A stretch of DNA of 64,000 nucleotides from Microbacterium sp. (GTDB taxonomy: Bacteria > Actinomycetota > Actinomycetes > Actinomycetales > Microbacteriaceae), in NCBI GenBank assembly GCA_031277945.1, contig JAITLK010000002.1:558001-622000 (forward strand), in the 5' to 3' direction. Both the position numbers and the translations under genes were made by a program. Below, one piece after another: positions 8,977 through 17,244 of this stretch (within the stretch, counting starts at the first letter, position 1; the number at the start of each line of letters is the position of its first letter). Below the pieces are notes generated by a model, which was not told the DNA's origin, ran no database searches, and was given only the letters and a program-made list of their open reading frames with translations.

Positions 8977-9819
8977 TCAGTCGGTGGCGGGCACCGGACG
9001 TGCCGAAGCGTCAGCGGAACCGGAATCAGCGCGGCGGTACAGGGCGCGAACGGTCAGCCACGTCACGGCGACGAGCGGCGCGAACAGCGGCAGCCCCATC
9101 ACCAGTTTGAGAGTGCCCAGCAACGCGACAGCACTGGACTCGCTTCCGGGCTGGAGCGAGGTGAGGTAGACCGGGAACTGTACGGCGAGGCGCAGGAAGA
9201 ACAGCGCAGCCCAGGCGATGGCGAGCCAGAAGTACACCCGTCGCTTGCGCTTGGACTGCCGCCAGGCGGTGCCCTCCCCCATCAGGTAGCCGGCGGCCAA
9301 GCCGATGAGCGACCAGCCGACCAGCGCGGAGGCGAGCAGCGCCACCCCGTACGCCGCGTTGGTGATGAGACCGGGGACGAAGTTGTTCGACGCGTTGCCA
9401 GTGAACAGGGCCAGCGCCGCAGCCACCACAGCGGCCATCAGACCGCCGAGCGCCGCAGTGGGCGTCGATCGCGCGATCAGGCGCAGGACGGTGAACACCA
9501 CCGCGAGGCCCACGGAGATGATGAGGGCCGGGATGAGCTTCTGCATGCTCTCCCCCGTCCACAGCGTGAAGACGAGGATGAACGCAAGGCTCGGAAGCAC
9601 GCTCTCGGCGATGCCGCGCCACCCTCCCATGGCGGCCCAGACCACATGTCCCGTGGAAGCCTGCCGTGACGGGTCGAGACCGGCCTGGCGCGCGGCATTG
9701 CCGAGCGCCGCGCTCAGAAGCTCCGATGCGGAGGGCTCGGGTGGCGTCAGCGCCGTGTTCTCGCCGGCGGCAGTGTCCTCGCCGTCGGAGGCGGGGCTGC
9801 TCTCGCGCGCGTCGGTCAC
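8977..9819 (-). CDS. DUF3159 family membrane protein
   Basis: A 280-aa integral membrane protein. A polar N-terminus of about 45 residues rich in Ser/Ala/Glu precedes the family block ASTGHVVWAAMGGWRGIAESVLPSLAF and then roughly five to six hydrophobic segments (for example about 76-92, 95-115, 124-142, 152-180, 200-220 and 245-262). The function of DUF3159 is not known. It is widespread in actinobacteria and almost always sits next to the DUF3710 and dut genes, as here. Its start overlaps the DUF3710 stop by four bases, so it belongs to a dut-DUF3710-DUF3159 operon ended by the hairpin at 8921-8963. Confidence 0.85.
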   Translation of the reverse strand: MTDARESSPASDGEDTAAGENTALTPPEPSASELLSAALGNAARQAGLDPSRQASTGHVVWAAMGGWRGIAESVLPSLAFILVFTLWTGESMQKLIPALIISVGLAVVFTVLRLIARSTPTAALGGLMAAVVAAALALFTGNASNNFVPGLITNAAYGVALLASALVGWSLIGLAAGYLMGEGTAWRQSKRKRRVYFWLAIAWAALFFLRLAVQFPVYLTSLQPGSESSAVALLGTLKLVMGLPLFAPLVAVTWLTVRALYRRADSGSADASARPVPATD

Positions 9820-10406
9820 GCCGCGCCCGGCGCTGCCGGCATCTTCAGCGGGATGAGATCGCGCGGCGGCATCGGAGACCCGCCCCGCACCACCACGATG
9901 GAGCGGAACAGGTCCTCGACCTGCTCAGCGGCCGCCGTGTCGTTGGTCGCGGCGCCACCGATGACGCCTCGCAGGAACCAGCGCGGGCCGTCCACTCCGA
10001 CGAAGCGGGCCAGGCGCATCTCCGAGGTGCTGCCGGCGACAACAGGAACCTCGGCGAGGAGCTCCGGGCCGAGCGGCCCTTCGCGCTCCTCCACACGGCC
10101 GCCCTGCTGGCGCACCTGCTCGCTGATCTGCGCGCGGGTCTCCTCCCAGAGCCCCGTGGTGCGCGGAGCCGCGAACGGCTGCACCTGCAGCGACGAGTCG
10201 GCGTAGTCGAGCCCGACCGCGACGATCCGCTTACTCTGCTCCTCAACCTCGAGGCGCAGGTTCAGTCCTTCTCGAGGCAGCACCTTGATGCCGCCCAGAT
10301 CGATGTAGGGACGGACCGGGTTGGCCTCGGACTCGTCGAACGGACCGCTGGTGGCGCGGTCCTCGGGTGCCGACTTCTCGGCGGGCGTGGGCGTCTCGTC
10401 GCTCAT
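9816..10406 (-). CDS. DUF3710 family protein
   Basis: A soluble 196-aa protein with an acidic, proline-containing N-terminal tail of about 30 residues, followed by the family core (YIDLGGIKVLPREGLNLRLE, then LQVQPFAAPRTTGLWEETRAQI and the GPRWFLRGVIGG segment). No catalytic motif is visible and the role is unknown. It overlaps both its neighbours by four bases, dut upstream and DUF3159 downstream. This tight coupling is conserved in actinobacteria and suggests a shared but undefined task, possibly in the envelope given the membrane partner. Confidence 0.87.
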   Translation of the reverse strand: MSDETPTPAEKSAPEDRATSGPFDESEANPVRPYIDLGGIKVLPREGLNLRLEVEEQSKRIVAVGLDYADSSLQVQPFAAPRTTGLWEETRAQISEQVRQQGGRVEEREGPLGPELLAEVPVVAGSTSEMRLARFVGVDGPRWFLRGVIGGAATNDTAAAEQVEDLFRSIVVVRGGSPMPPRDLIPLKMPAAPGAA

Positions 10407-10858
10407 GCGTTCACTCCTGTCTGTGTGCCGTAGCCGGTGGATCCGAATCCGCTCTCTCCTCGCGCGGAGTCGGGAAGCTCCGTGACGGGGATGAAAGTGG
10501 CGCGGGTGACCGGCATGACGATGAGCTGAGCGATCCGGTCTCCGACGGCCACGTCATACGCGGCTTCGCGATCGGTGTTCAGCAGGGAGACCTTGATCTC
10601 GCCGCGATAGCCCGCATCCACGGTCCCGGGAGAGTTGACGATCGTGATGCCGTGCTTGGCGGCGAGGCCGCTTCGAGGCACCACGAAGGCCGCATAGCCG
10701 TCGGGCAGGGCGATGGAGACGCCGGTGGGCACGAGCGCTCGCTCGCCCGGCTCCAGTCGCAGAGCGACCGCGGAGCGCAAGTCAGCACCGGCGTCGCCGG
10801 GGTGGGCGTAGCTCGGAGGCTCGGATGCGACAATGAGGACGTCAACGGAATCGGTCAC
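10403..10858 (-). CDS. dut: dUTP diphosphatase
   Basis: Homotrimeric dUTPase that hydrolyses dUTP to dUMP and pyrophosphate, keeping uracil out of DNA and feeding thymidylate synthesis. The 151-aa chain shows all five family motifs in order: DAGADLRS (22-29), PRSGLAAKHG (61-70) with the catalytic-site serine, GTVDAGYRGEIKV (78-90) with the water-activating Asp and the base-stacking Tyr, GDRIAQLIV (106-114), and the glycine-rich C-terminal lid RGESGFGSTG (133-142). It is first in an operon with DUF3710 and DUF3159 and is divergent from the DUF3093 gene 33 bp away. Confidence 0.97.
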   Translation of the reverse strand: MTDSVDVLIVASEPPSYAHPGDAGADLRSAVALRLEPGERALVPTGVSIALPDGYAAFVVPRSGLAAKHGITIVNSPGTVDAGYRGEIKVSLLNTDREAAYDVAVGDRIAQLIVMPVTRATFIPVTELPDSARGESGFGSTGYGTQTGVNA

Positions 10859-10891
10859 CCCACGAGGGTAATGCAGAATGCAGGGCGAAGA

Positions 10892-11362
10892 ATGACCTCC
10901 ACCCCCACCTACCGCGAGCGTCTCACGCCCTCCCTCTGGATCCTGCTGTCCGCAGCAGTGGTCGCTCCCATGGTGGCGCTGGTCTTCGTCCGGGTGGATT
11001 CGACGATCGCACTGGCCATCGGAGCGGTCGTCGGCTTCGCCATCATCTGTGCCCTGATCGCGCTCTCACCTCGCATCGAGATCTCCGGCGGGGAGCTCCG
11101 CGCCGGACGCGCCCACATTCCCGTGGACTTGCTGGGAACTCCCGCACACGCCGTGAACGACGAAGCCCGCGCTGCTCGAGGTCAGGGCCTCGATGCGCGG
11201 GCTTGGCATCTGATCCGGGGCGGAATCGACGGGATCGTCACGGTTCCCGTGATCGATCCCGCCGACCCGACGCCGGTCTGGGTGGTGTCCTCACGGACAC
11301 CGGATCGCCTGGCTGCGGCGATCGTCGCTGCGCAGCTTACGCAGCGCACTCCCGACAGATAG
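10892..11362 (+). CDS. DUF3093 family membrane protein
   Basis: A 156-aa protein with two adjacent transmembrane segments near the N-terminus (about residues 15-33 and 37-55), after the family motif YRERLTPSLW. A cytoplasmic domain follows (SPRIEISGGELRAGRAHIP and AWHLIRGGIDGIVTVPVIDP). Function unknown. DUF3093 is a regular neighbour of dut in actinobacteria. The ATG at 10892 gives the family N-terminus. An in-frame ATG at 10871 would add seven residues and cannot be excluded. Its last 26 bases overlap the 3' end of the convergent DUF4193 gene. Confidence 0.85.
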   Translation: MTSTPTYRERLTPSLWILLSAAVVAPMVALVFVRVDSTIALAIGAVVGFAIICALIALSPRIEISGGELRAGRAHIPVDLLGTPAHAVNDEARAARGQGLDARAWHLIRGGIDGIVTVPVIDPADPTPVWVVSSRTPDRLAAAIVAAQLTQRTPDR

Positions 11363-11630
11363 GACCGGAAGCGGTCTCGTGGTCCAGCTGGGAACGGTGC
11401 TTGACCAGGAAGCAGCTCACGCACGTGAACTCGTCCTCCTGGGCGGGAAGCACGACGACATCGAGTTCGAGGTCGGAGAGGTCGGCACCGGGGAGCTCGA
11501 ACCCTGAGGGGTTGTCCGCATCCTCGGAATCGATCGACCCGGACGCCTTGTCGGGTACGCGTTCCTTGAGGGCCTCGATCGACTCGCTTTCGTCCTCGTT
11601 CTTGCGGGGTGCGTCGTAATCGGTGGCCAT
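11337..11630 (-). CDS. DUF4193 family zinc-ribbon-like protein
   Basis: A 97-aa acidic protein starting MATDYDAPRK, with the family core ELPGADLSDLELDVVVLP. The C-terminal part holds two Cys pairs, CVSC (residues 70-73) and CREC (92-95), a spacing that suggests a zinc-binding knuckle. Function is unknown. In actinobacteria it lies next to dut/DUF3093 and sepH, as here. The ATG at 11630 was chosen because the family sequence begins there. The open frame extends upstream without similarity. The tail overlaps the DUF3093 gene antisense by 26 bases. Confidence 0.88.
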   Translation of the reverse strand: MATDYDAPRKNEDESESIEALKERVPDKASGSIDSEDADNPSGFELPGADLSDLELDVVVLPAQEDEFTCVSCFLVKHRSQLDHETASGPICRECAA

Positions 11631-11850
11631 GACGGGTATATCTCTTCTTCCGTAAATGTGGGGGTTACCTGTGTGAACAGGCGGCGATAGTTTGCATGAC
11701 CGTGGGAAGTTTCGCAAATGGGTGTTTTCCCAGCTTCGCCATGCATCCCTCGCAGCCGACCAAACTCGCGGCACGCCCGCGGTATTCCCCGCCTCCGCCG
11801 GTGGGCGTGGGAGCATGAAACGAACCCACACAGCGGAAGAGGCGTGGCGA

Positions 11851-12942
11851 ATGGAACAGCTCACCATCATCGGTACCGAGGGCGAACGACTCGTTCTGGT
11901 CACCGAGGCCGGCGACCGTTATGCGCTCGCCATCGATGACGTCCTGCGGACCGAGCTGAAGAAGGCCGCCCGCCGCGAATCCGCACCGGAGGCGCCGCAC
12001 GCGAGCCCCCGCGATATCCAGACTCACATCCGCGCAGGTCTGTCCACCACCGAGGTGGCGGAGCTGCTCGGCACCACCGTGGAAGCGGTCCAGCGCTACG
12101 AAGGCCCGGTACTGGCCGAGCGCGAGCACATCGTGAGCCAGGCGCTGGCTGTGCCGGTGCTGGTCGGCAGCGAGGTCGAACCCGACGGAACGCTGAGCTT
12201 CGGCATGGCCATCCGCGCCAAGCTCGCCGAGGCGGAGGCATCCGGGGAACGCTGGACCAGCTGGAAGGGCGACGACGGCTGGATCGTCAAGCTCGAGTTC
12301 ATCTCCGCCGAGGTGGAGCACGATGCGCGCTGGGGATTCGACCCGCGCCGCAGCACTCTGTCGCCGCAGAACTCCGCAGCAACCCAGCTCTCGCGGCAGG
12401 GATCTCTTCCCGAGGGCTTGATCCCCCGGCTGCGGGCGCTGGACACGGCAAGCACGACGGCCACGACGGTCGCGACGACGCCCTGGAAGGACGAGTCGCG
12501 CTTCGACAGCGGCGCCTTCGGTCCTCGGCGCCTGCCCGATCCCGCACCGTCCGATGCCGCGGAGAGCACCGAGACGCCGCAGCGCCCCAGCACTGCGGCG
12601 GATGCCGCGATGAATCGCGCGCCGGAGCCGGACCGTCCCACCCACCCCGATACCGCCGACCTCCTGGAAGCGCTGCGACGCCGCCGCGGTCAGCGCGAGC
12701 CAGCGCCCGCGTTGGAGGACGAGGCCGCCGGTCCCGGATTGGTCACGGCACCGGCACCTCTGGCACGCATCGATGCCGTGCCTGCGGCGCCCAGCCCCGC
12801 ACCCGTTGAGGCGGGCGATGACGCTGAGATCGTTGCCGAGAAGCAGGCCGCCGCCGAGCGTGACAACGGCAAGGGACGGCGCGGGCGCACCTCGATGCCC
12901 AGCTGGGACGAGATCGTCTTCGGCGCACGCACCGAAGACTGA
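11851..12942 (+). CDS. sepH: Septation protein SepH (DUF3071)
   Basis: Actinobacterial cell-division protein, known in Streptomyces and Mycobacterium to bind FtsZ and promote its assembly. Of 363 aa, the N-terminal DUF3071 domain (about residues 1-165) includes the family segment SPRDIQTHIRAGLSTTEVAELL with a helix-turn-helix, then YEGPVLAEREHIVSQA. The C-terminal 190 residues are a low-complexity Pro/Ala/Arg-rich region, as in homologues. The ATG at 11851 was chosen because it matches the family N-terminus MEQLTIIG and has GGAAGAGG upstream. An in-frame start at 11692 would add an unconserved extension. It converges with the phosphodiesterase gene 8 bp away. Confidence 0.9.
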   Translation: MEQLTIIGTEGERLVLVTEAGDRYALAIDDVLRTELKKAARRESAPEAPHASPRDIQTHIRAGLSTTEVAELLGTTVEAVQRYEGPVLAEREHIVSQALAVPVLVGSEVEPDGTLSFGMAIRAKLAEAEASGERWTSWKGDDGWIVKLEFISAEVEHDARWGFDPRRSTLSPQNSAATQLSRQGSLPEGLIPRLRALDTASTTATTVATTPWKDESRFDSGAFGPRRLPDPAPSDAAESTETPQRPSTAADAAMNRAPEPDRPTHPDTADLLEALRRRRGQREPAPALEDEAAGPGLVTAPAPLARIDAVPAAPSPAPVEAGDDAEIVAEKQAAAERDNGKGRRGRTSMPSWDEIVFGARTED

Positions 12943-12950
12943 GTCCGCTC

Positions 12951-14072
12951 TCAGACCGCGAAGGCTCCGGCACGGATGAGGGGCACGATGGTCTCCTCGG
13001 GCGTGATGCCCCCGTGCTGCCCCACCATCTTCTGAGGACGCGTGTCTGTTCCGCGGTCGTCGTAGTACGCCCAGATACCGCGGCTCACCACGAGCAGATC
13101 GCCGATGCGCGGCGCGACTTCCGGATGGACCTCGCCGAACAGACCGAGCGCGATCGCCTCGGCACGGGTGATCACATCCGCGGTGTTCTGCGCGTCGGCC
13201 GCCCACCGGGCGTGAACGCGTAGCGGATCCGCGTCCGCCTCGGTGTAGACGTGCAGCATGCGCGGCTCACCGCCGACATGTGCCACGCCCTCCCAGCGCG
13301 GGTCGTCCTCGCCGAGGAGGACGTGGCGAAACCGCGGCACGTCGATCATCCCGTGGTCCGCGGTCATGACCAGACCGATGTCATCCGGAACGGGAACCAT
13401 GAAGGCACCGTCCACGTCTTCGAGAGCGGCCCGCCACTGCGTGGAGGCCACACCGAACTTGTGGCCGGCCTTGTCGACCTCCGGAAGATAGCAGTAGACC
13501 AGCGCACCGTCGTGCTGTGCGGCGAGGCGCACGGCGACGGAGACGCGGTTGGCGACGTTGTCCACCGCGACGTACTCGCTGCCGCGCAGGATGGCGCGCG
13601 TGAAGCCGGAGTCGGCGTACTCCCCCGGACCGACCGCGAACGATGGGCGACCCTCAGACGCCGCGCGTTCGAACACGGTGTCGCTGCGCTGCCAGGTGTG
13701 CGGATCGACGCCTTCGCGCTCCCAGCCGCTGAGCTGGTTGATCAGCATGTCGGATGCGGGATCGAGAACCTTGTAGCCCACGAGTCCGTGCTGACCCGGA
13801 TCGGTTCCCGTCAGCAGCGATGTCAGGGCAGCCGCTGTGGTGGACGGAAAGACGGAGCGAGCCACATCCCGGCGGCGCATGAGCGAGCCGAGGCGGCGCG
13901 CGTGGCCCGTGTGGGCGCGCAGTTGCAGCGCACCGAGACCGTCGACGACGCAGAGCACCCCCGAGCGTGCGGAGCCGAAACGTCCCTCGCTCCCCAGCGA
14001 CTGCAGGACATCCGACGCCACCCCGGTGATGCTCCGAGCGTGCGCGGGCGCGGGCGGTAGCATGAGGGACAT
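12951..14072 (-). CDS. Alkaline-phosphatase-superfamily nucleotide pyrophosphatase/phosphodiesterase
   Basis: A 373-aa metal-dependent phosphodiesterase of the type I NPP family. Near the start, [14 protein letters not shown] provides the first metal-binding Asp, and [17 protein letters not shown] the threonine nucleophile with its FPSTTA setting. Later come [12 protein letters not shown] and [11 protein letters not shown], the two Asp/His metal sites. There is no signal peptide or membrane anchor, so it is probably cytoplasmic. The ATG at 14072 was preferred over 14090 because the sequence [18 protein letters not shown] matches the normal beginning of such proteins. It is divergent from parC (86 bp gap). 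The substrate is unknown. Confidence 0.83.
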   Translation of the reverse strand: MSLMLPPAPAHARSITGVASDVLQSLGSEGRFGSARSGVLCVVDGLGALQLRAHTGHARRLGSLMRRRDVARSVFPSTTAAALTSLLTGTDPGQHGLVGYKVLDPASDMLINQLSGWEREGVDPHTWQRSDTVFERAASEGRPSFAVGPGEYADSGFTRAILRGSEYVAVDNVANRVSVAVRLAAQHDGALVYCYLPEVDKAGHKFGVASTQWRAALEDVDGAFMVPVPDDIGLVMTADHGMIDVPRFRHVLLGEDDPRWEGVAHVGGEPRMLHVYTEADADPLRVHARWAADAQNTADVITRAEAIALGLFGEVHPEVAPRIGDLLVVSRGIWAYYDDRGTDTRPQKMVGQHGGITPEETIVPLIRAGAFAV

Positions 14073-14158
14073 CGGGGCCCAGTCTCGCACATTTCACCCG
14101 ATGCACCCCTGCTGTCAGGGCGTTTCCCTCCACCCGAGTCTCCGGAGATCCACACCGC

Positions 14159-16606
14159 ATGGCACGCAAGTCGACCGATATCGAGCCCGTCGTCGAGCGC
14201 ATCGAAGACGTCGATGTCTCGGCGGAGATGCAGGGATCGTTCCTCGAGTACGCGTACTCGGTCATCTACTCCCGCGCTCTGCCCGACGCTCGCGACGGGA
14301 TGAAGCCGGTGCAGCGCCGGATCCTGTACCAGATGGCTGAAATGGGGCTGCGCCCGGACCGCGGTCATGTCAAGAGCGCGCGCGTCGTGGGCGATGTGAT
14401 GGGAAAGCTGCACCCGCACGGCGACTCCGCCATCTACGACGCGCTGGTGCGTCTCGCCCAGCCCTTCTCGCTACGCGTCCCGCTCGTGGACGGGCATGGC
14501 AACTTCGGCTCCCTCGATGACGGGCCCGCCGCTTCCCGGTACACCGAGGCGCGTATGGCGCCGCCGGCGATGGCGATGACGGAGAGCCTGGACGAGGACG
14601 TCGTCGACTTCATCCCGAACTACGACGGTCAGTATCAGCAGCCTGCCGTGCTGCCCGCCGCATTCCCGAATCTGCTGGTCAACGGAGCGAGCGGCATCGC
14701 CGTCGGTATGGCGACCAACATGGCGCCGCACAATCTGATCGAAGTCGTCGCCGCGGCGATCCACCTGCTGGAGAACCCCGAGGCGACGACCGAAGACCTG
14801 ATGGAGTTCGTGCCGGGGCCCGACTTCCCCTCGGGCGGCATCGTCATGGGGCTGGATGGCGTCAAGGACGCCTACGCCACCGGGCGCGGTGCGTTCAAGG
14901 TGCGGGCGAAGACGTCCATCGAGTCGCTGGGGCCGCGCAAGACCGGCATCGTGGTGACCGAGCTGCCGTATCAGGTGGGGCCCGAACGGGTCATCGAGAA
15001 GCTGAAGGACGCCGTCACAGCGAAGAAGCTGCAGGGCATCAGCGACGTCCACGACTTCACCGACCGCAACCACGGTCTTCGGATGGTGATCACGGTCAAG
15101 ACCGGCTTCGATCCGGCCGCGGTGCTGGAGGCCCTCTACCGCTTCACTCCGCTCGAGGACTCGTTCTCGATCAACAACGTCGCCCTGGTGGACGGTCAGC
15201 CACAGACGATGGGGCTGAAGGAGCTGCTGCGGGTCTACCTCGATCACCGCATCGAGGTGGTCACCCGGCGCAGCCAGTTCCGCCTTGACCGACGACGCGA
15301 ACGCCTTCACCTCGTCGAGGGCCTGCTCGTCGCGATCCTCGACATCGACGAGGTCATCCAGGTCATCCGCACGTCCGACGACTCGGACGCCGCTCGTTCA
15401 CGACTGCAGCAGGTGTTCGATCTCTCCGAGCGCCAGGCCGAGTACATCCTCGAGCTTCGTCTGCGGCGCCTGACGAAGTTCTCCCGCATCGAGCTGGAAG
15501 CAGAACGCGACAAGCTGAAGGCCGAGATCGAGGAGCTGGAACGCCTTCTGGGCGACCCGGTGCTGCTGCGTGGCCAGGTGGCGCGCGAGCTCGACGCGGC
15601 CGCGGAGGCCTACGGCACGCCACGGCGCACTCTGCTCCTCAACGCCGCACCGCCCAAGGCACGCACGGCGCGGGCGGCAGCCGCAGCCGATCTGCAGTTC
15701 GCCGACGCGCCGACGCTCCTGCTGCTGTCTGCATCCGGGCGCGCGGTGCGGGTCGACGGCGACGGCGAAACGCCCCTCACCGCCCCCTCACGGCGCAGCA
15801 AGCACGACGCCGTCCTCGCGCGACTGCACACCACCACGCGGAGCGAGATCGGGGCGGTGACCTCCCACGGGCGAGTTCTGCGCTTCTCCCCGGTCGACCT
15901 CCCGTCGGTGCCGCCGGCATCGGTTCAGCTGGCCGCCGGCGTAGCGCTCAAGGACTATCTCGGCATCACGGACAAGGCGGAGCGCATCCTCGCACTGATC
16001 CGCTTCGACGACGACACGCCCCTGGCCCTCGGAACCCGGGACGGCGTCGTGAAGCGCGTCGTCCCCTCCGCGCTCCCCGTGCGCCCGGAGCTGGAGATCA
16101 TCTCGCTGAAGACCAAGGACATGGTGATCGGTGCCGTCCCGGCACCCGACGACGCAGAACTCGTGTTCGTGTCCAGCGACACGCAGTTGCTGCACTTCCC
16201 CGCGGAGCAGGTGCGGCCCCAGGGCGCCCCCGCGGGTGGCATGGCCGGCATCAAGCTCGGCGCCGGCGCCTCGGTCATCTTCTTCGGTGCGGTGGCTCCG
16301 GGAGCGGCAGCGCACGTGGTCACGGTGTCCGGCTCTGACACGATGCTCGCCGGCACCGATGCCGGTCGTGCGAAGGTGAGCGACTTCGCCGAGTTCCCCG
16401 GCAAGGGTCGCGCCACCGGCGGCGTCCGGTCACAGGCCCTGCTGAAGGGCGAGGACCGTCTCACGCTGGCCTGGGTGGGTGAGGAGCCGCGCGCGATCGG
16501 CTCCGATGGGGCCGTGCGCCAGCTCCCCCCCGGCGGGGCGAAGCGCGACGGCTCCGGTGTGCCCCTGGAGTCCGCCATCGCCTGGGTGGGGACCGCCATC
16601 GCCTGA
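14159..16606 (+). CDS. parC: DNA topoisomerase IV subunit A
   Basis: Breakage-reunion subunit of the type IIA enzyme that decatenates chromosomes. The 815-aa chain has the catalytic tyrosine Tyr128 in AASRYTEAR, the quinolone-pocket helix [11 protein letters not shown] (85-95) with Ser90 at the resistance position, and the coiled tower and C-terminal blades. It lacks the GyrA-box QRRGG[KR]G. I call it ParC rather than GyrA because of this and its position far from any gyrB/dnaA cluster. The partner subunit lies 639 bp further on, facing it on the other strand. Some actinobacteria such as mycobacteria lack topoisomerase IV, but Microbacteriaceae have it. Confidence 0.9.
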   Translation: MARKSTDIEPVVERIEDVDVSAEMQGSFLEYAYSVIYSRALPDARDGMKPVQRRILYQMAEMGLRPDRGHVKSARVVGDVMGKLHPHGDSAIYDALVRLAQPFSLRVPLVDGHGNFGSLDDGPAASRYTEARMAPPAMAMTESLDEDVVDFIPNYDGQYQQPAVLPAAFPNLLVNGASGIAVGMATNMAPHNLIEVVAAAIHLLENPEATTEDLMEFVPGPDFPSGGIVMGLDGVKDAYATGRGAFKVRAKTSIESLGPRKTGIVVTELPYQVGPERVIEKLKDAVTAKKLQGISDVHDFTDRNHGLRMVITVKTGFDPAAVLEALYRFTPLEDSFSINNVALVDGQPQTMGLKELLRVYLDHRIEVVTRRSQFRLDRRRERLHLVEGLLVAILDIDEVIQVIRTSDDSDAARSRLQQVFDLSERQAEYILELRLRRLTKFSRIELEAERDKLKAEIEELERLLGDPVLLRGQVARELDAAAEAYGTPRRTLLLNAAPPKARTARAAAAADLQFADAPTLLLLSASGRAVRVDGDGETPLTAPSRRSKHDAVLARLHTTTRSEIGAVTSHGRVLRFSPVDLPSVPPASVQLAAGVALKDYLGITDKAERILALIRFDDDTPLALGTRDGVVKRVVPSALPVRPELEIISLKTKDMVIGAVPAPDDAELVFVSSDTQLLHFPAEQVRPQGAPAGGMAGIKLGAGASVIFFGAVAPGAAAHVVTVSGSDTMLAGTDAGRAKVSDFAEFPGKGRATGGVRSQALLKGEDRLTLAWVGEEPRAIGSDGAVRQLPPGGAKRDGSGVPLESAIAWVGTAIA

Positions 16607-16673
16607 GCGCTTCATCGTACACACACGCTGAAGGCTCACCGGGTGAGAACCACCTGCGCGCCCGGAAACCTGG

Positions 16674-17144
16674 CTAGATCCACGGCACCACGTTCGCCGC
16701 CACGGCGGGGTCGGCGATCGGGCGCGGCGCGGGCGCGATCGACAGCGTCACTCGAGGCGCCTGCTCGTATTGTGCGACCGTCACGAGGTAACGCCCCGGC
16801 GCACGGCCGATGCGCGGAGTCGTCTCGGTGATGAGTCGCCGGCCCGAGAACCCCGCAGCACCGGTGAGCTCCTTGAACGTCGGGACAGCCAGGATGCCGC
16901 GGGAGGCGACGACGGTGTGCGTGAACGTCCGCGCCGGTCGATCCGCGCGCGGTGCTGCCGGCGCAAGCAGATCCAACGCGGCATCGGGACCCAGGTGGAC
17001 CACGACTCCGTGCTCGTGCTGCCGCTCGGCGGCATATCGCGACAGTTGATCGGTGAGGGTCGGCGCCTCGCTGATATAGGACGCGAAGGCGTACGGATCG
17101 ATCAGGCAGAACCAGCCGTCACGATCCAGCTGCAGGCGTGTCAT
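16674..17144 (-). CDS. Hypothetical protein between the topoisomerase IV genes
   Basis: A 156-aa soluble protein that I do not recognise. It has an even alpha/beta composition (GWFCLIDPYAFASYISEA near the start, RTFTHTVVASRGILAVPTFKELTG in the middle and a proline-rich end finishing VVPWI), with no signal peptide, membrane segment or cysteine motif. The ATG at 17144 was chosen over a GTG at 17153 because GGAGG lies ten bases before the ATG but only one base before the GTG. It is on the same strand as parE, about 100 bp downstream, so it may be co-transcribed with it. Codon use is like the neighbours. Confidence 0.6.
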   Translation of the reverse strand: MTRLQLDRDGWFCLIDPYAFASYISEAPTLTDQLSRYAAERQHEHGVVVHLGPDAALDLLAPAAPRADRPARTFTHTVVASRGILAVPTFKELTGAAGFSGRRLITETTPRIGRAPGRYLVTVAQYEQAPRVTLSIAPAPRPIADPAVAANVVPWI

Positions 17145-17244
17145 CTCGGTCACGCCTCCACCGTATCGGGAGGAGATCTGGATTCACGCGCGCGATCGGC
17201 TCCCGAACGCCCCGGATGGGGGCCGTCCGCGCACCGGGAGGCGA

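Noticed and set aside
14159-16606. parC considered as gyrA
   Set aside because: No GyrA box, and the gene is away from gyrB/recF/dnaA with a ParE partner nearby.
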